Position numbers and translations under genes: made by a program
Notes under the pieces: generated by a model
Told to the model about the DNA's origin: nothing
The model's input: only the letters and a program-made list of their open reading frames with translations
Databases searched by the model: none
Part shown: one piece after another, positions 1 to 8,510 of the stretch
How positions within the stretch are numbered: the first letter of the stretch is position 1
How the letters are laid out: each line of letters begins with the position of its first letter
Origin: Microdochium bolleyi
Lineage: Eukaryota > Ascomycota > Sordariomycetes > Xylariales > Microdochiaceae
Direction: 5' to 3'
Length of the DNA: 64,000 nt
Assembly (NCBI GenBank): GCA_001566295.1
Contig: KQ964271.1
Span: 228,949 to 292,948 of the forward strand

Positions 1-1
1 C

Positions 2-571
2 TCCATGTCGTGCTACACCATGGACGCGGCCATCTTCCTTGCGCACACGCTGAGCACCACCAGTAGTAGCATCAACGACGATACTCCGCGGCAGCTGGAG
101 GCCCGAGTCAAGCAGGCACTGCGCCGATCGATCGGGGCACTGGAAACGCTGCGGGAGCGCAGCCCGCTCGCCGAGTGCGGTGTGCGGATCCTGTCTGCTT
201 CTGTCAGGAGGCTTTCTGTGCCGGACACCGCGGATGCTATCACTGCAACTTGTACCGTCGGAGCCCGCGATGGAGGTCATACAGTCACCACGCCGGCACT
301 TCCCCCTGTGATCCATTCGGGACAGCAGGATACAAGAACTCCGCGGTCACAGCAGCAGCAGCAACATCCGTCTCCATGGCCGGACGTGACACCAGTATAC
401 CCAAGCCCCTCGGACTCCGCGATGGCCATCACGCTAGGAAACCGCCTGCAACAGGATGTGCTCGAGGAATTCCTACTCCATGACAGCCTGCCGGACGTGT
501 TCTCCGTCGACTTTATCACGGACCCGTTTGGCGGCTTGGACGGCAGTGGTCTCGTGTTTGACCTGCCTTAG
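2..571 (+). CDS. C-terminal part of a fungal transcription-factor-like protein (cut by window edge)
   Basis: The frame is open from the left edge to a TAG at 571, giving about 189 residues. There is an ATG at 5, but the text around it (a FLAHTLS segment, then a basic helical stretch with ALRRSIGALETL and CGVRILSASVRRL) looks like the last helices of a Zn2Cys6 regulator rather than an N-terminus, so the real start is probably outside the window. A Gln run, a Ser/Pro-rich linker and an acidic/hydrophobic tail (EEFLLHDSLPDVFSVDF) follow, a layout common in activation regions of these regulators. No DNA-binding domain is visible in this part. Family assignment is by resemblance only; it could be another fungal protein with a similar disordered tail. 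Confidence 0.5.
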   Translation, partial: SMSCYTMDAAIFLAHTLSTTSSSINDDTPRQLEARVKQALRRSIGALETLRERSPLAECGVRILSASVRRLSVPDTADAITATCTVGARDGGHTVTTPALPPVIHSGQQDTRTPRSQQQQQHPSPWPDVTPVYPSPSDSAMAITLGNRLQQDVLEEFLLHDSLPDVFSVDFITDPFGGLDGSGLVFDLP

Positions 572-865
572 TCTGTGCGTGCTAGCCGTTTGGCCGTCTT
601 TTGTTTGCTTGGCGGACCTAATGATCGATTCTGGTCTCTATCCGGGTTCGGATCGCTACAGCACAATCTCTTCCCCGCTGGCAGCACCATTGGCAGCTTC
701 CACGGGGTCTGGTTACATAATACCTGCCCTTGGCCACAGCGGCTTCCGCGTTTTGGCTCCATCTTGTATGCCTACGAGGAAAGTACTCTCTACAGCAGAA
801 GCCTGTTTCAAAAGTAACTCCCAGATCATGCCCTCGAGGCAGGTGGCTGCTGTATCTTGCCCAAG

Positions 866-2686
866 ATGCTCCCCAAGCCCATGGGGTGTCTTTCCTCACC
901 ACTACCACCGCGCCGAGCCCCGGAATTGTTGTCGACACAAACACGGAGGTGGTACGGTAGACTGCCGCCCCGTGTTGTGCGCGGCTGCTGGCGGCGGTGC
1001 AGCGCGCAGAACGTGGTGGACTCATCGTCGCCGTCATCGTCGCCGGCACCGACGACAATATCTGGTGGGCATGCCGTCACTGTCATCGTCAACTCGCCGG
1101 GCCACGGGACACTGCGCCTGCATCTCGACCCGGCCCGTTACGGGCGCTGTTACCGCTCTGTAGCATCTACCGTCCCATCTATTGGGAGGACGCCACCACG
1201 TGCCGGCACGGCCGCGAGCACGCGGCACGATCCTGGTCAGAGTTCCCGTTCCCGGGGGAAGGCTGCCGCCACCGACCCGTCCGGCCTTGCCAGTTCGCCA
1301 CTTCCGGAGGTCTCGGCCAAGGCCCAGGACAGCAGCGAAGAGAAGGAGTCGGCAGCGGCAGTTGCGCCCGCCGAGCCGCGGCCAAAGTCGCAGTTCCATC
1401 CGTGCACAGACAAGTACGGCGCCGACGTCGGCTCGAAGCTCTGGCCGCCGCTGTCCGCGCGCGAGAGGAAGCGCGGCCGGCTGTACGTGTACCGCCAGCA
1501 GCAGGACCAGGGGTTCCAGGGCCGCGTCAAGATCGGCTTCACGTCCCAGCCCGTCGAGCAGCGGCTGCGGCGGTGGGCGCTCCGGTGCGGCGGCGACCCG
1601 GTGCTCGTGCACAGCACAGCGGAGATCCCGTGCGCCATGCGCGCCGAGGCGCTCGTGCACCAGGAGCTCGGCTGCGAGCGGCTGCTTGAGGTCGGGTGTC
1701 AGGGGTGCGGCCAGAACCATAAGGAGTGGTTCGCGGTCCGCGAGGACACGGCGGTCAAGGTGATCGACGGCTGGGCCCTGATCATGGACACGCTGTACGG
1801 CGGCGAGGATGGCAGGATGGATGCGGGATGGGCGGCGACCATTGCGGCGCTGCAGCGGGAAAGCCCTGGCGTCTTCGTCACCGCGGAGAAACTGCTGCGC
1901 CTCCATGCGCGGCGTACAGAGGACGAGACGGTGCGATGTGACGAGGGGGGCGATCCCGGCCAGTTCTCAGAAGCGGTCGCCCTTGTGGAGGAGCCGAGGC
2001 CTCCTGTGCCAAAATCCCCGAAGTCCCCGAAGGAGCCAGGGCCGCCTGTGTCGGAGTCTCTCACCAGAATCATGCCCATGTTGAGTCGGGCAAAGCACAG
2101 TGATGACCTTCCGCCGGTATCCAAGACCCTATATGAACTTCACCAGGAGTCTTCGAACGAAGCTGGAACACGCGAGACGAAGCGATCACCGCTGACAGAC
2201 GCCCAGCTCTTGCTGTCACCCCCAGACACAGCCCGCCTGGCGCCGACACTACAGGCACAGCTCCCCTCTTCCGCTAAGTCGAGTAAAGACACTCCATCGC
2301 GTCCCGGCGGTACGGCGCAGCCTACGGAGACCGAAACGCCGGGAAGCAGCACTCACGGCAATCGGAAGGAAGACGGGGCAGACACCAGACGATCGGCCCG
2401 CCACGGTGACACTGTCAAGCAGCGAAAGGTGGCCAACCTTAAAAGATCGAAGGCAGCATCCACCGGGGAGCAGGATGGCAGCGGTCAAGGGACAACGATG
2501 AGTCCACGCCGCAGCCGCCACCGGCGAGCCGCTGACGGTGGCGGGAGTGTGGAGGAGACTGGATCCCGCAGGTGGCGGCCGATGTGGGCGTACGTGGCTG
2601 GGATCGGGTCCGTCAGCGTCGTTCTGGGCCTCTACCTGCCTGCCCATCCTCGGGCTGCACGAAAGGGGCTGGTGGCCGAGAGGTAG
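866..2686 (+). CDS. T5orf172 (GIY-YIG-like) domain protein with disordered flanks and possible C-terminal membrane segment
   Basis: An uninterrupted frame encodes about 606 residues from the ATG at 866. Residues about 203-290 contain LYVY, then VKIGFT, then RLRRW, and end with a Cys-x2-Cys and EWF; this is the layout of the T5orf172/DUF1766 domain, a GIY-YIG-fold relative found in many fungal proteins of unknown role. The N-terminal 200 residues and residues 300-570 are low-complexity and rich in Ser, Pro, Lys and Arg. Near the C-terminus (about 572-590) is a hydrophobic stretch (WAYVAGIGSVSVVLGLYL) that could span a membrane. The start is uncertain: other ATGs lie nearby and an upstream exon is possible. 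A nuclease activity should not be assumed, as catalytic residues of this branch are not established here. Confidence 0.7.
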   Translation: MLPKPMGCLSSPLPPRRAPELLSTQTRRWYGRLPPRVVRGCWRRCSAQNVVDSSSPSSSPAPTTISGGHAVTVIVNSPGHGTLRLHLDPARYGRCYRSVASTVPSIGRTPPRAGTAASTRHDPGQSSRSRGKAAATDPSGLASSPLPEVSAKAQDSSEEKESAAAVAPAEPRPKSQFHPCTDKYGADVGSKLWPPLSARERKRGRLYVYRQQQDQGFQGRVKIGFTSQPVEQRLRRWALRCGGDPVLVHSTAEIPCAMRAEALVHQELGCERLLEVGCQGCGQNHKEWFAVREDTAVKVIDGWALIMDTLYGGEDGRMDAGWAATIAALQRESPGVFVTAEKLLRLHARRTEDETVRCDEGGDPGQFSEAVALVEEPRPPVPKSPKSPKEPGPPVSESLTRIMPMLSRAKHSDDLPPVSKTLYELHQESSNEAGTRETKRSPLTDAQLLLSPPDTARLAPTLQAQLPSSAKSSKDTPSRPGGTAQPTETETPGSSTHGNRKEDGADTRRSARHGDTVKQRKVANLKRSKAASTGEQDGSGQGTTMSPRRSRHRRAADGGGSVEETGSRRWRPMWAYVAGIGSVSVVLGLYLPAHPRAARKGLVAER

Positions 2687-3049
2687 CAGCGTGGGGGAGG
2701 GGGAGGGGGGGGGGGGAAGCTGGGATGCAATTGCTCGGGCATCATGGCCTCGTGTGCCCTTTCCCCACAGACTTTTATAGAGAGAGCCGGACGTGCATGC
2801 GGATCCCCTGAAATGAGAAAAGTCATGATTTACACACAGAGTCTACTTAAGGGTATTTTGTCAACAGTCCAAAGACCAGGTCCCAATTTTTTGTCCCAAG
2901 ATAACACCAGCCCTTTTGAAAAAAAAAAAAAACGCTTTCGCCGTGTCGTGCTGTGCCCGAATAACAAAACCCAAGATTATGCCATCACCTGTACCTAAGC
3001 CGTGACCCTGCCCTATTTCCAGCCCCAGTTTCTCAAACTCGCATTGTCA
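2687..3049. other. Convergent intergenic region with G-run and A-run
   Basis: The stretch lies between two gene ends that face each other. It holds an almost pure G run at about 2692-2716 and a short A run near 2920-2932. I see no gene here; it probably contains the two 3' untranslated regions. Confidence 0.6.
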
Positions 3050-4636
3050 TTATTTGATGATACTCAGATACATCCGCACCCAGTCGACCAGCCCCGCCCA
3101 CTCGCCGCCCCGGACGGTGACCTCGATCTCCTGCATTAGCGCGGCGGTCCAGCCCTTGGCCCACCACCGGTCCTCGAGCACCTGGAAGCAGCCGAGCCAG
3201 TACGCGAAGACCGTCAGCGCGGCGTGGTTCCTGCGCTGCAGCTCGTCGACGAAGCTCTGTGGCAGCGTCATCGGCCACCCTGTCACCAGCTCCAGCCAGT
3301 CCGGGCTGCGGCTCAGCTGGTACATGGTGTGCAGGGAGTACTTGCTGTCGAGGCCCGACAGCATCGCCGCGATGCGAGGGGTGCGCTGGACGTGCGCGTC
3401 GACGGCGTGCAGGGCGGCGGATATACCCTCTGGAAGCGGGGGAAGGGCTTCGTAGGTGGGCGTGGCCATCAGGGGCAGGAACTGGGACTGAGTGAGCCAG
3501 GACTGGGACTCCTGCGCGATGGTCTGGACGGCGCGGATGCGGCGGATGAGCTCGACGAAGAGGTCCAGCACCGACTTCATGGGCGGGAGCATATTTGGGT
3601 TCCGCGGCGTGCCGGGGGGTTGCTGCTGGTCGTGGGTGCTGTCGGCGGGTGAGTGGTGTTGTTGTTGTTGTTGTTGATATTGTTGTTGCGAGCCGTTTTG
3701 GTGGTTGCCGGCAGGGTTTATCCCGCCATTGACGTCTAGTGTTGTCAAGATGCCCAGCTCCTCGGGCACTTCCCTTGACACAAACGACCAGAAGCTCACC
3801 ATCATGCTGAGCGGGAAAATTGCGCGGCAGGAGTCCGGGTTGAGCGACCTGAGCAGGACGACGAGGCCCTCGAGCGCCTGCCTCTGCTTGTACAGAGCCA
3901 CGCCGTGATAGACGGCCGCCGCGGCCGGGCCGTGGGACTGGCCCAGCAGGACGATGCGGTGGAGGGCGGCGGTGGTGAGCAGGCCGTTGAGCAGAGCGGG
4001 ATGGGCGAGGGCCTCGCGGAAGATGACGTCGCGCCAGACGAGCTTGCCCTCGGGGCGGCCCCAGAGGGTCTTGTAGGTGCAGGTGAGGTAGAAGTGCAGC
4101 AGCTCCATGTCGACGAGGTACGAGTCGGACGAGGCGCCGTCGAGGATGCCTGAGGGCGCGGTGAAGAGCGGAGTCGGCGTGATGGCGGGGGACTGGCTCA
4201 TGGCGTGGTGGTTGAGGTGGCCGTGGCTGGACGTGTCGAGCAGGCCCAGGCGGCCGGCGGAGGAGCCGGCGCGAGGGGGGAAGCCATGGTGTGATGAAGC
4301 GGCACCGGTGTGGTACTGGTGATGTTGCGAGACGGAGGCGGAGGAGGAGGAGAAGAGGCCGGGGGCGGGGGGCGGATGTGGGCCGGTGCCGTTGGGGCCG
4401 CCGGAGCCGGGGCCGCCGCTGGAGGAGGAGCCCGGAGTGGTGACGAGGCCGGAGGCGGCGGTGGTGGTGTTGTTGGCGGCGGCGGCGGCCGAGGGCGAGC
4501 CGTAGCACTCGTCGAGGTAGGAGCAGTGCTCGTGGCGGCGGCGGCAGCGGTCGCAGCAGGGCAGGGTCTCGTCGCACTTGACCTTGCGGTGCTTGCACTG
4601 GACACAGCCACGGCGCGACTTTGTGTGGCTCTTCAT
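3050..4636 (-). CDS. Zn2Cys6 binuclear-cluster transcription factor
   Basis: A single-exon gene of 528 residues. The N-terminus carries a complete Zn2Cys6 cluster, with Cys at 11, 14, 21, 28, 31 and 38 in the spacing C-x2-C-x6-C-x6-C-x2-C-x6-C, preceded by the basic KSHTKSRRG. This is the class of N-terminus seen in fungal regulators related to sterol-uptake control proteins, which bind CGG-type half sites as dimers in the nucleus. The central part is rich in Gly, Ser, His, Ala and Pro; residues about 165-520 are mostly helical in character and include a polyglutamine/His tract (TTG repeats near 3658-3690 on the plus strand). The ATG at 4636 is right in front of the cluster, which supports the start. 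Target genes cannot be read from the sequence. Confidence 0.9.
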   Translation of the reverse strand: MKSHTKSRRGCVQCKHRKVKCDETLPCCDRCRRRHEHCSYLDECYGSPSAAAAANNTTTAASGLVTTPGSSSSGGPGSGGPNGTGPHPPPAPGLFSSSSASVSQHHQYHTGAASSHHGFPPRAGSSAGRLGLLDTSSHGHLNHHAMSQSPAITPTPLFTAPSGILDGASSDSYLVDMELLHFYLTCTYKTLWGRPEGKLVWRDVIFREALAHPALLNGLLTTAALHRIVLLGQSHGPAAAAVYHGVALYKQRQALEGLVVLLRSLNPDSCRAIFPLSMMVSFWSFVSREVPEELGILTTLDVNGGINPAGNHQNGSQQQYQQQQQQHHSPADSTHDQQQPPGTPRNPNMLPPMKSVLDLFVELIRRIRAVQTIAQESQSWLTQSQFLPLMATPTYEALPPLPEGISAALHAVDAHVQRTPRIAAMLSGLDSKYSLHTMYQLSRSPDWLELVTGWPMTLPQSFVDELQRRNHAALTVFAYWLGCFQVLEDRWWAKGWTAALMQEIEVTVRGGEWAGLVDWVRMYLSIIK

Positions 4637-5095
4637 CGAGAGGGAGGGGGGAGGGCTTGGGGCTCCGTCGAAGCTCGCTTCGGGGGCTCGGGTTGAGTCG
4701 CTCTCGGATTAGGGGTGGGATTCACGCGCATGAAGGTGGAGGGAGGGAGGGTCGTGGGTGTCCATTGACGGGCAGCGCGGCAGATGCAGCACACCGCCTG
4801 CCGCGTCTGCGGCCCCTGACTCGGGCTGGTCCTTGGCCGTTGGCCCGGGCTGCCTTGGCGGAAGTGATGCCCCGGTCCGCGCCGAGTCAGGGCTCCAGCC
4901 ACACAAGTACGGAAAGGTGATCCACGAGGCAGCCACGCTTGCTTACACCAGCCACACTGCTGAGCATCGACGCCTTGGGCGTTGGCCTGGGAAGGAGCCG
5001 TCCTCAATCCTTGACGTACGCGTTCCTTCCTCAATTACAGCCCTGGGGGACAAGAGCGCCGTCATGCGGTTGACATCCGGTGGCCAACCACAACA
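4637..5095. other. Divergent promoter region
   Basis: This gap separates the starts of the Zn2Cys6 gene (minus strand) and the F-box/ankyrin gene (plus strand), so it should contain both promoters. I see no clear TATA box and no credible small gene; the open frames here are shadows. Confidence 0.5.
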
Positions 5096-6352
5096 ATGGG
5101 CCTGTCAACGCTCCCCTCTGAGCTTCTCATCCACGTCGCCCGCTTCCTGGACACACGCGACGCCATGAACATCTGCACGTCGAGCCGCCGTCTCTACACC
5201 ACTCTGCATGACTTTGTCGTGAGCCGGCACGTCCGCCACATGCCGTACGGCGGCAGGCCTCTCTGGTGGGCTGTCGAGCTCGGCTGCCTTTCCCTCGCCC
5301 GCAAGGCCCTCAGGGCCGGTGTTGACCCTAACGAGTTCGTCAACTGGGGAGACGACGTCGCCGACGGCGGTCCGCTGATGGTGGCTGCTGGCGGCGAGCA
5401 CGACAACGACGCTGAAATGGTTGAGCTCCTGCTGAAGCATGGCGCCGATCCAGCTGCTGCCAACAAGGAGCACACCGCGCTCAGCCTGGCCGCTCAGCGA
5501 GGCAGCCTCGACGTCCTGAGGCTGCTGCTCGACACACCTTCCGGCAGCAGCTTAGTCAACGCCCTCAACGCTTACGGGAGTTCTCCCCTGCATGAGGCGT
5601 CGGTTATCTTCGACCAGGTTGATGTATGCCGCCTGCTGCTCGAGCGCGGTGCCAAGCTTGAGGCCAGAAACTGCATTGGCAACACGCCCCTCCTGGACGC
5701 CATCTGCAACGGCGCCGCCGACACTGTTGCCTTCCTCCTCAACGAGGCTGGAGCTGACCCGCTGAGGATCAGCCACAGGCACGGCAATTGTCTTTCCTTG
5801 GCTGTAAGGGCCTGCAGCACGCTCGATACGCACAAGGCCGGGCCTCTGGCCTGCCTTGAGATACTGCTGGACACGCTCAAGAATGGAAAACCAGAGTGGC
5901 GGGAACTCCTGGAAGGACCATCGTCGGAGCTGCATGAACTGCTCCTCACTGCCACTGTGCCCGCGCTGCGTCTCCTCCTGGACGCTGGCATCCCCGCTGA
6001 CTCGCTCCAATACGGTCGCACACCACTGTGGCATGCGGCCGGTCTGGACGACCTCTGGGACGAAGAGACGCCTCCGGCGGCGATCCCGGATGTCTCGAGA
6101 GAGGAGTCGCTCATCGCGTACGGCGCAGACGTCAACTTCGCGCACGCTGAGACACAACAGACAGTCCTGATGCAGGCGGTCGAGAGGTCAAGCGCGCCCG
6201 TCGTGGAACTGCTGCTGAGCAAGGGCGCGAACGTGGATGCCATCGACACCAATTACCGAACTGCTCATGATCTCGCTGTTTTCTTAGAGCTGGACGAGAT
6301 GGCTGCCTTGCTCCTCGCACACAAGGCCAACTTGGAAAAGGCACGGCAGTGA
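5096..6352 (+). CDS. F-box and ankyrin-repeat protein
   Basis: A single-exon gene of 418 residues. Residues 3-40 form an F-box-like motif (LSTLPSELLIHVARFLDTRDAMNI is its core, with the usual LP-x-E-LL-x-H/I-x-FL pattern). Residues about 50-412 hold a run of ankyrin repeats, seen from repeated signatures such as ALSLAAQRGSLDVLRLLL, SPLHEASV, VELLLSKGANVDA and the GADP/GADV turns. F-box proteins usually link Skp1-Cullin ubiquitin ligases to substrates; ankyrin arrays would supply substrate binding. That role is inferred, not shown. No signal peptide or membrane segment is visible. A decayed relative lies directly downstream (6744-7431), suggesting local duplication of this family. Confidence 0.88.
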   Translation: MGLSTLPSELLIHVARFLDTRDAMNICTSSRRLYTTLHDFVVSRHVRHMPYGGRPLWWAVELGCLSLARKALRAGVDPNEFVNWGDDVADGGPLMVAAGGEHDNDAEMVELLLKHGADPAAANKEHTALSLAAQRGSLDVLRLLLDTPSGSSLVNALNAYGSSPLHEASVIFDQVDVCRLLLERGAKLEARNCIGNTPLLDAICNGAADTVAFLLNEAGADPLRISHRHGNCLSLAVRACSTLDTHKAGPLACLEILLDTLKNGKPEWRELLEGPSSELHELLLTATVPALRLLLDAGIPADSLQYGRTPLWHAAGLDDLWDEETPPAAIPDVSREESLIAYGADVNFAHAETQQTVLMQAVERSSAPVVELLLSKGANVDAIDTNYRTAHDLAVFLELDEMAALLLAHKANLEKARQ

Positions 6353-6743
6353 ATGCGCCACTGTTACTGATTCGATGTTTCTGTCATGCCAATGCTCTTG
6401 CACACAGCCCATGGTCTAGGACGCCAGGGTGTTGCATCCACTAAACCGCCATGAGAATGAGACACGATGATAAGGCGGACGACATTTCCAATCCCCAAGG
6501 GCAACAGAAATTCGAACCACGATAGGAAATATCGAAGCCGTTAAACCGCAGCTCCTCATCGCACATCCGCGGGCAATCAGTAGTACCTAATGATATGGAC
6601 CAGCGCGGATGGCTAGCTCGGGCACTGTGCTATATTCCGAGTGAGCTGCAAGTGCACTATCATTAGACGCACAACGAGACGTGTTCGAGTACTCCTAGCG
6701 CCGTCCTCCGACATCGCGAAATGCCACGATCCCACAGTTTTAC
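6353..6743. other. Intergenic, no gene seen
   Basis: Spacer between the intact F-box/ankyrin gene and the relic behind it. I find no coding signal, RNA gene or clear repeat. Confidence 0.5.
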
Positions 6744-7431
6744 ATGAATCAACGGCCAGTCGAAGTGTCGCCAGAGTCGGTCCGGTCAAGGCGTGGCAGC
6801 TCTCATGACTTGCCACGGGAGGTCCTGCTTCACATCAGGGAACTCCTCGAGACAGGCCACCAATGACCTGGGAGCTTCCACCCTACGGTGGGCCGACTCC
6901 CAGAAATTGCTCGCCTCCGCCGGGAAAGCGCTCGAGCTCAGCATCAGTTCCGACGAGTTTGTCTTGAGCGTGATCCATGGAAACTCTGAAGAGAGACCCC
7001 GGGCGCCCTCATCCTCGTGGAGGCACTTCAGAAGTGCGAAGCCTCAAGGCCGAGCTGCTCCTCTCCTACGTTATAGACTCTCACTGCTCCAACACACGGA
7101 CCACGCACCTCGGCCTGGCCACCTCCCACTGGTATTTGTAAGTTGACGAGGGCCCCCTAGAGTCTAGTTGTCGGCGCGGCGACAAGTCAGCCAACACGCT
7201 GATAACCCGAAGCCATCTCTGCTGCACGCGGCAGCCGAGTGCGGGGTCTCTCCCTATTGTGGCGGCCACCGGCGCGCTGTGTGTCCCGAGGCTCTGACAG
7301 ATCTGGACGGCGCCGGCGCTTACACGTTCATTCTTGCCGTGACGCTTAAGAATGCAGTGACCGGACGTCTACTTCGAGAACATGGCGTGTCGTGTCAGGG
7401 ACGGTGGGCCGAGAAAGAAACCTTACACTAG
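6744..7431 (+). pseudogene. Decayed F-box/ankyrin gene
   Basis: Family pieces are spread over different frames. From the ATG at 6744 one frame reads about 40 residues including LPREVLLHIRELLE, a good F-box start, and then hits TGA. A second frame over 6860-7010 carries LSVIHGNSEE, which resembles the first ankyrin helix after an F-box. A third (around 7210-7300) carries SLLHAAAECG, another ankyrin-type helix. Stops and frame shifts break every reading, and no set of normal introns joins them. The simplest view is a dead copy of the family represented intact at 5096-6352. It is too diverged to say whether it was a direct copy of that gene. Confidence 0.5.
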
Positions 7432-8388
7432 TAGAGACCAGGCAGGCCTTGACGTAGACTACCGCGGATTGATTACCGCCGCCGACACTTAATCCACGGC
7501 CGCAACCCCAGTATACGTCCCAGCTCTTCCCGGCTATGCGGGTCTTTCGACACCTTTTGTGTGCACATCCCAATGCACGGAGTGTATTGTTGTGGTCCGC
7601 GCTCCTTGCCGCTTGATCCGAAGCCTCTGCAATCGGCCTCAAGCTGATGTGACCCTCACCACCCACTCGGCCGGACTACTGCGTGTGACCTGCCTTTCCA
7701 GGACAAAGTAACTGTCACACGACCCCGGATGTGAGAAGGCGTGCCGTGAGAAGCGGGAGCCCGGCTTCCCGCAACCCGGCTGGCTGGCAGAAGAGCCCCT
7801 CGCTGAACTTTCAGGGGTATAGCGCAGGCGGCGATGACAAGGGACCCCCGGCCAAGCCAAGGCAAGATAAGCTTCCTGCCAAGACAATGGGCACTTTTGG
7901 CGCCTGTCTGGAGTGCCGGCGCGGGGAGCAGACCAGACATTGGCCATCAATTAAGCCTTATTATCCACGGCGCCAGTCCCCGTTGGGCATCTCATCATGC
8001 TCGGCCCCTGCACAAGCGGCCGCCTAGCAGCCCTTTCCATCCCGGTCGAAGTCTGATTACGAGGGGAGAGATTAAGGGTGCTGCTAAAGTTTGGGAGGGG
8101 ACTGCCACGAGGAACTGCGACCTGTCACGGTAGAAAACCTACAGACTAGAAGGCTGACGCGTCCCATGGACTCGGAGCATCCCAACGGCCACCCTGCTGC
8201 CTCTTTTGTCTAGCAACGCATAGGGTAAATGGCTTGATCCGCCAGGGATGAGACGGCGAAGCTTTTCATTCATACCGGGGTAGGTCCGTGTCTGCCGATC
8301 CGCGGTTTCCATGATGCTGGCCACTGACTACCATTTCGATGATGCCTCTGCGAGATCGTCTCCGAGGGGGTGACACGGCATTGCATTG
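7432..8388. other. Intergenic region upstream of the sedolisin gene
   Basis: About 1 kb without a believable coding frame. Its right end grades into the promoter of the sedolisin gene. Short open frames on both strands lack family resemblance. Confidence 0.5.
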
Positions 8389-8395
8389 TATATAA
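8389..8395 (+). promoter_or_regulatory. TATA box of the sedolisin gene
   Basis: TATATAA lies 122 bases before the ATG at 8511 and is followed by a pyrimidine-rich stretch (about 8405-8450), a usual arrangement around transcription starts of strongly expressed fungal genes. Confidence 0.55.
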
Positions 8396-8510
8396 CCCAG
8401 CGGCATCGCTTTCCTCCTCGACAGCCTTTCTTCTTCTCCTCCTCCGCCATCAGGTCCATCCTGCACACATTCTTTCTCCAGCTCTCCCGCTCCCAGGAAA
8501 TCTGCCCAGC

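Noticed and set aside
3033..4598. Second long minus-strand frame over the Zn2Cys6 gene
   Set aside because: It is offset by one frame from the real gene and reads as Arg/Pro/His-rich text without domains.
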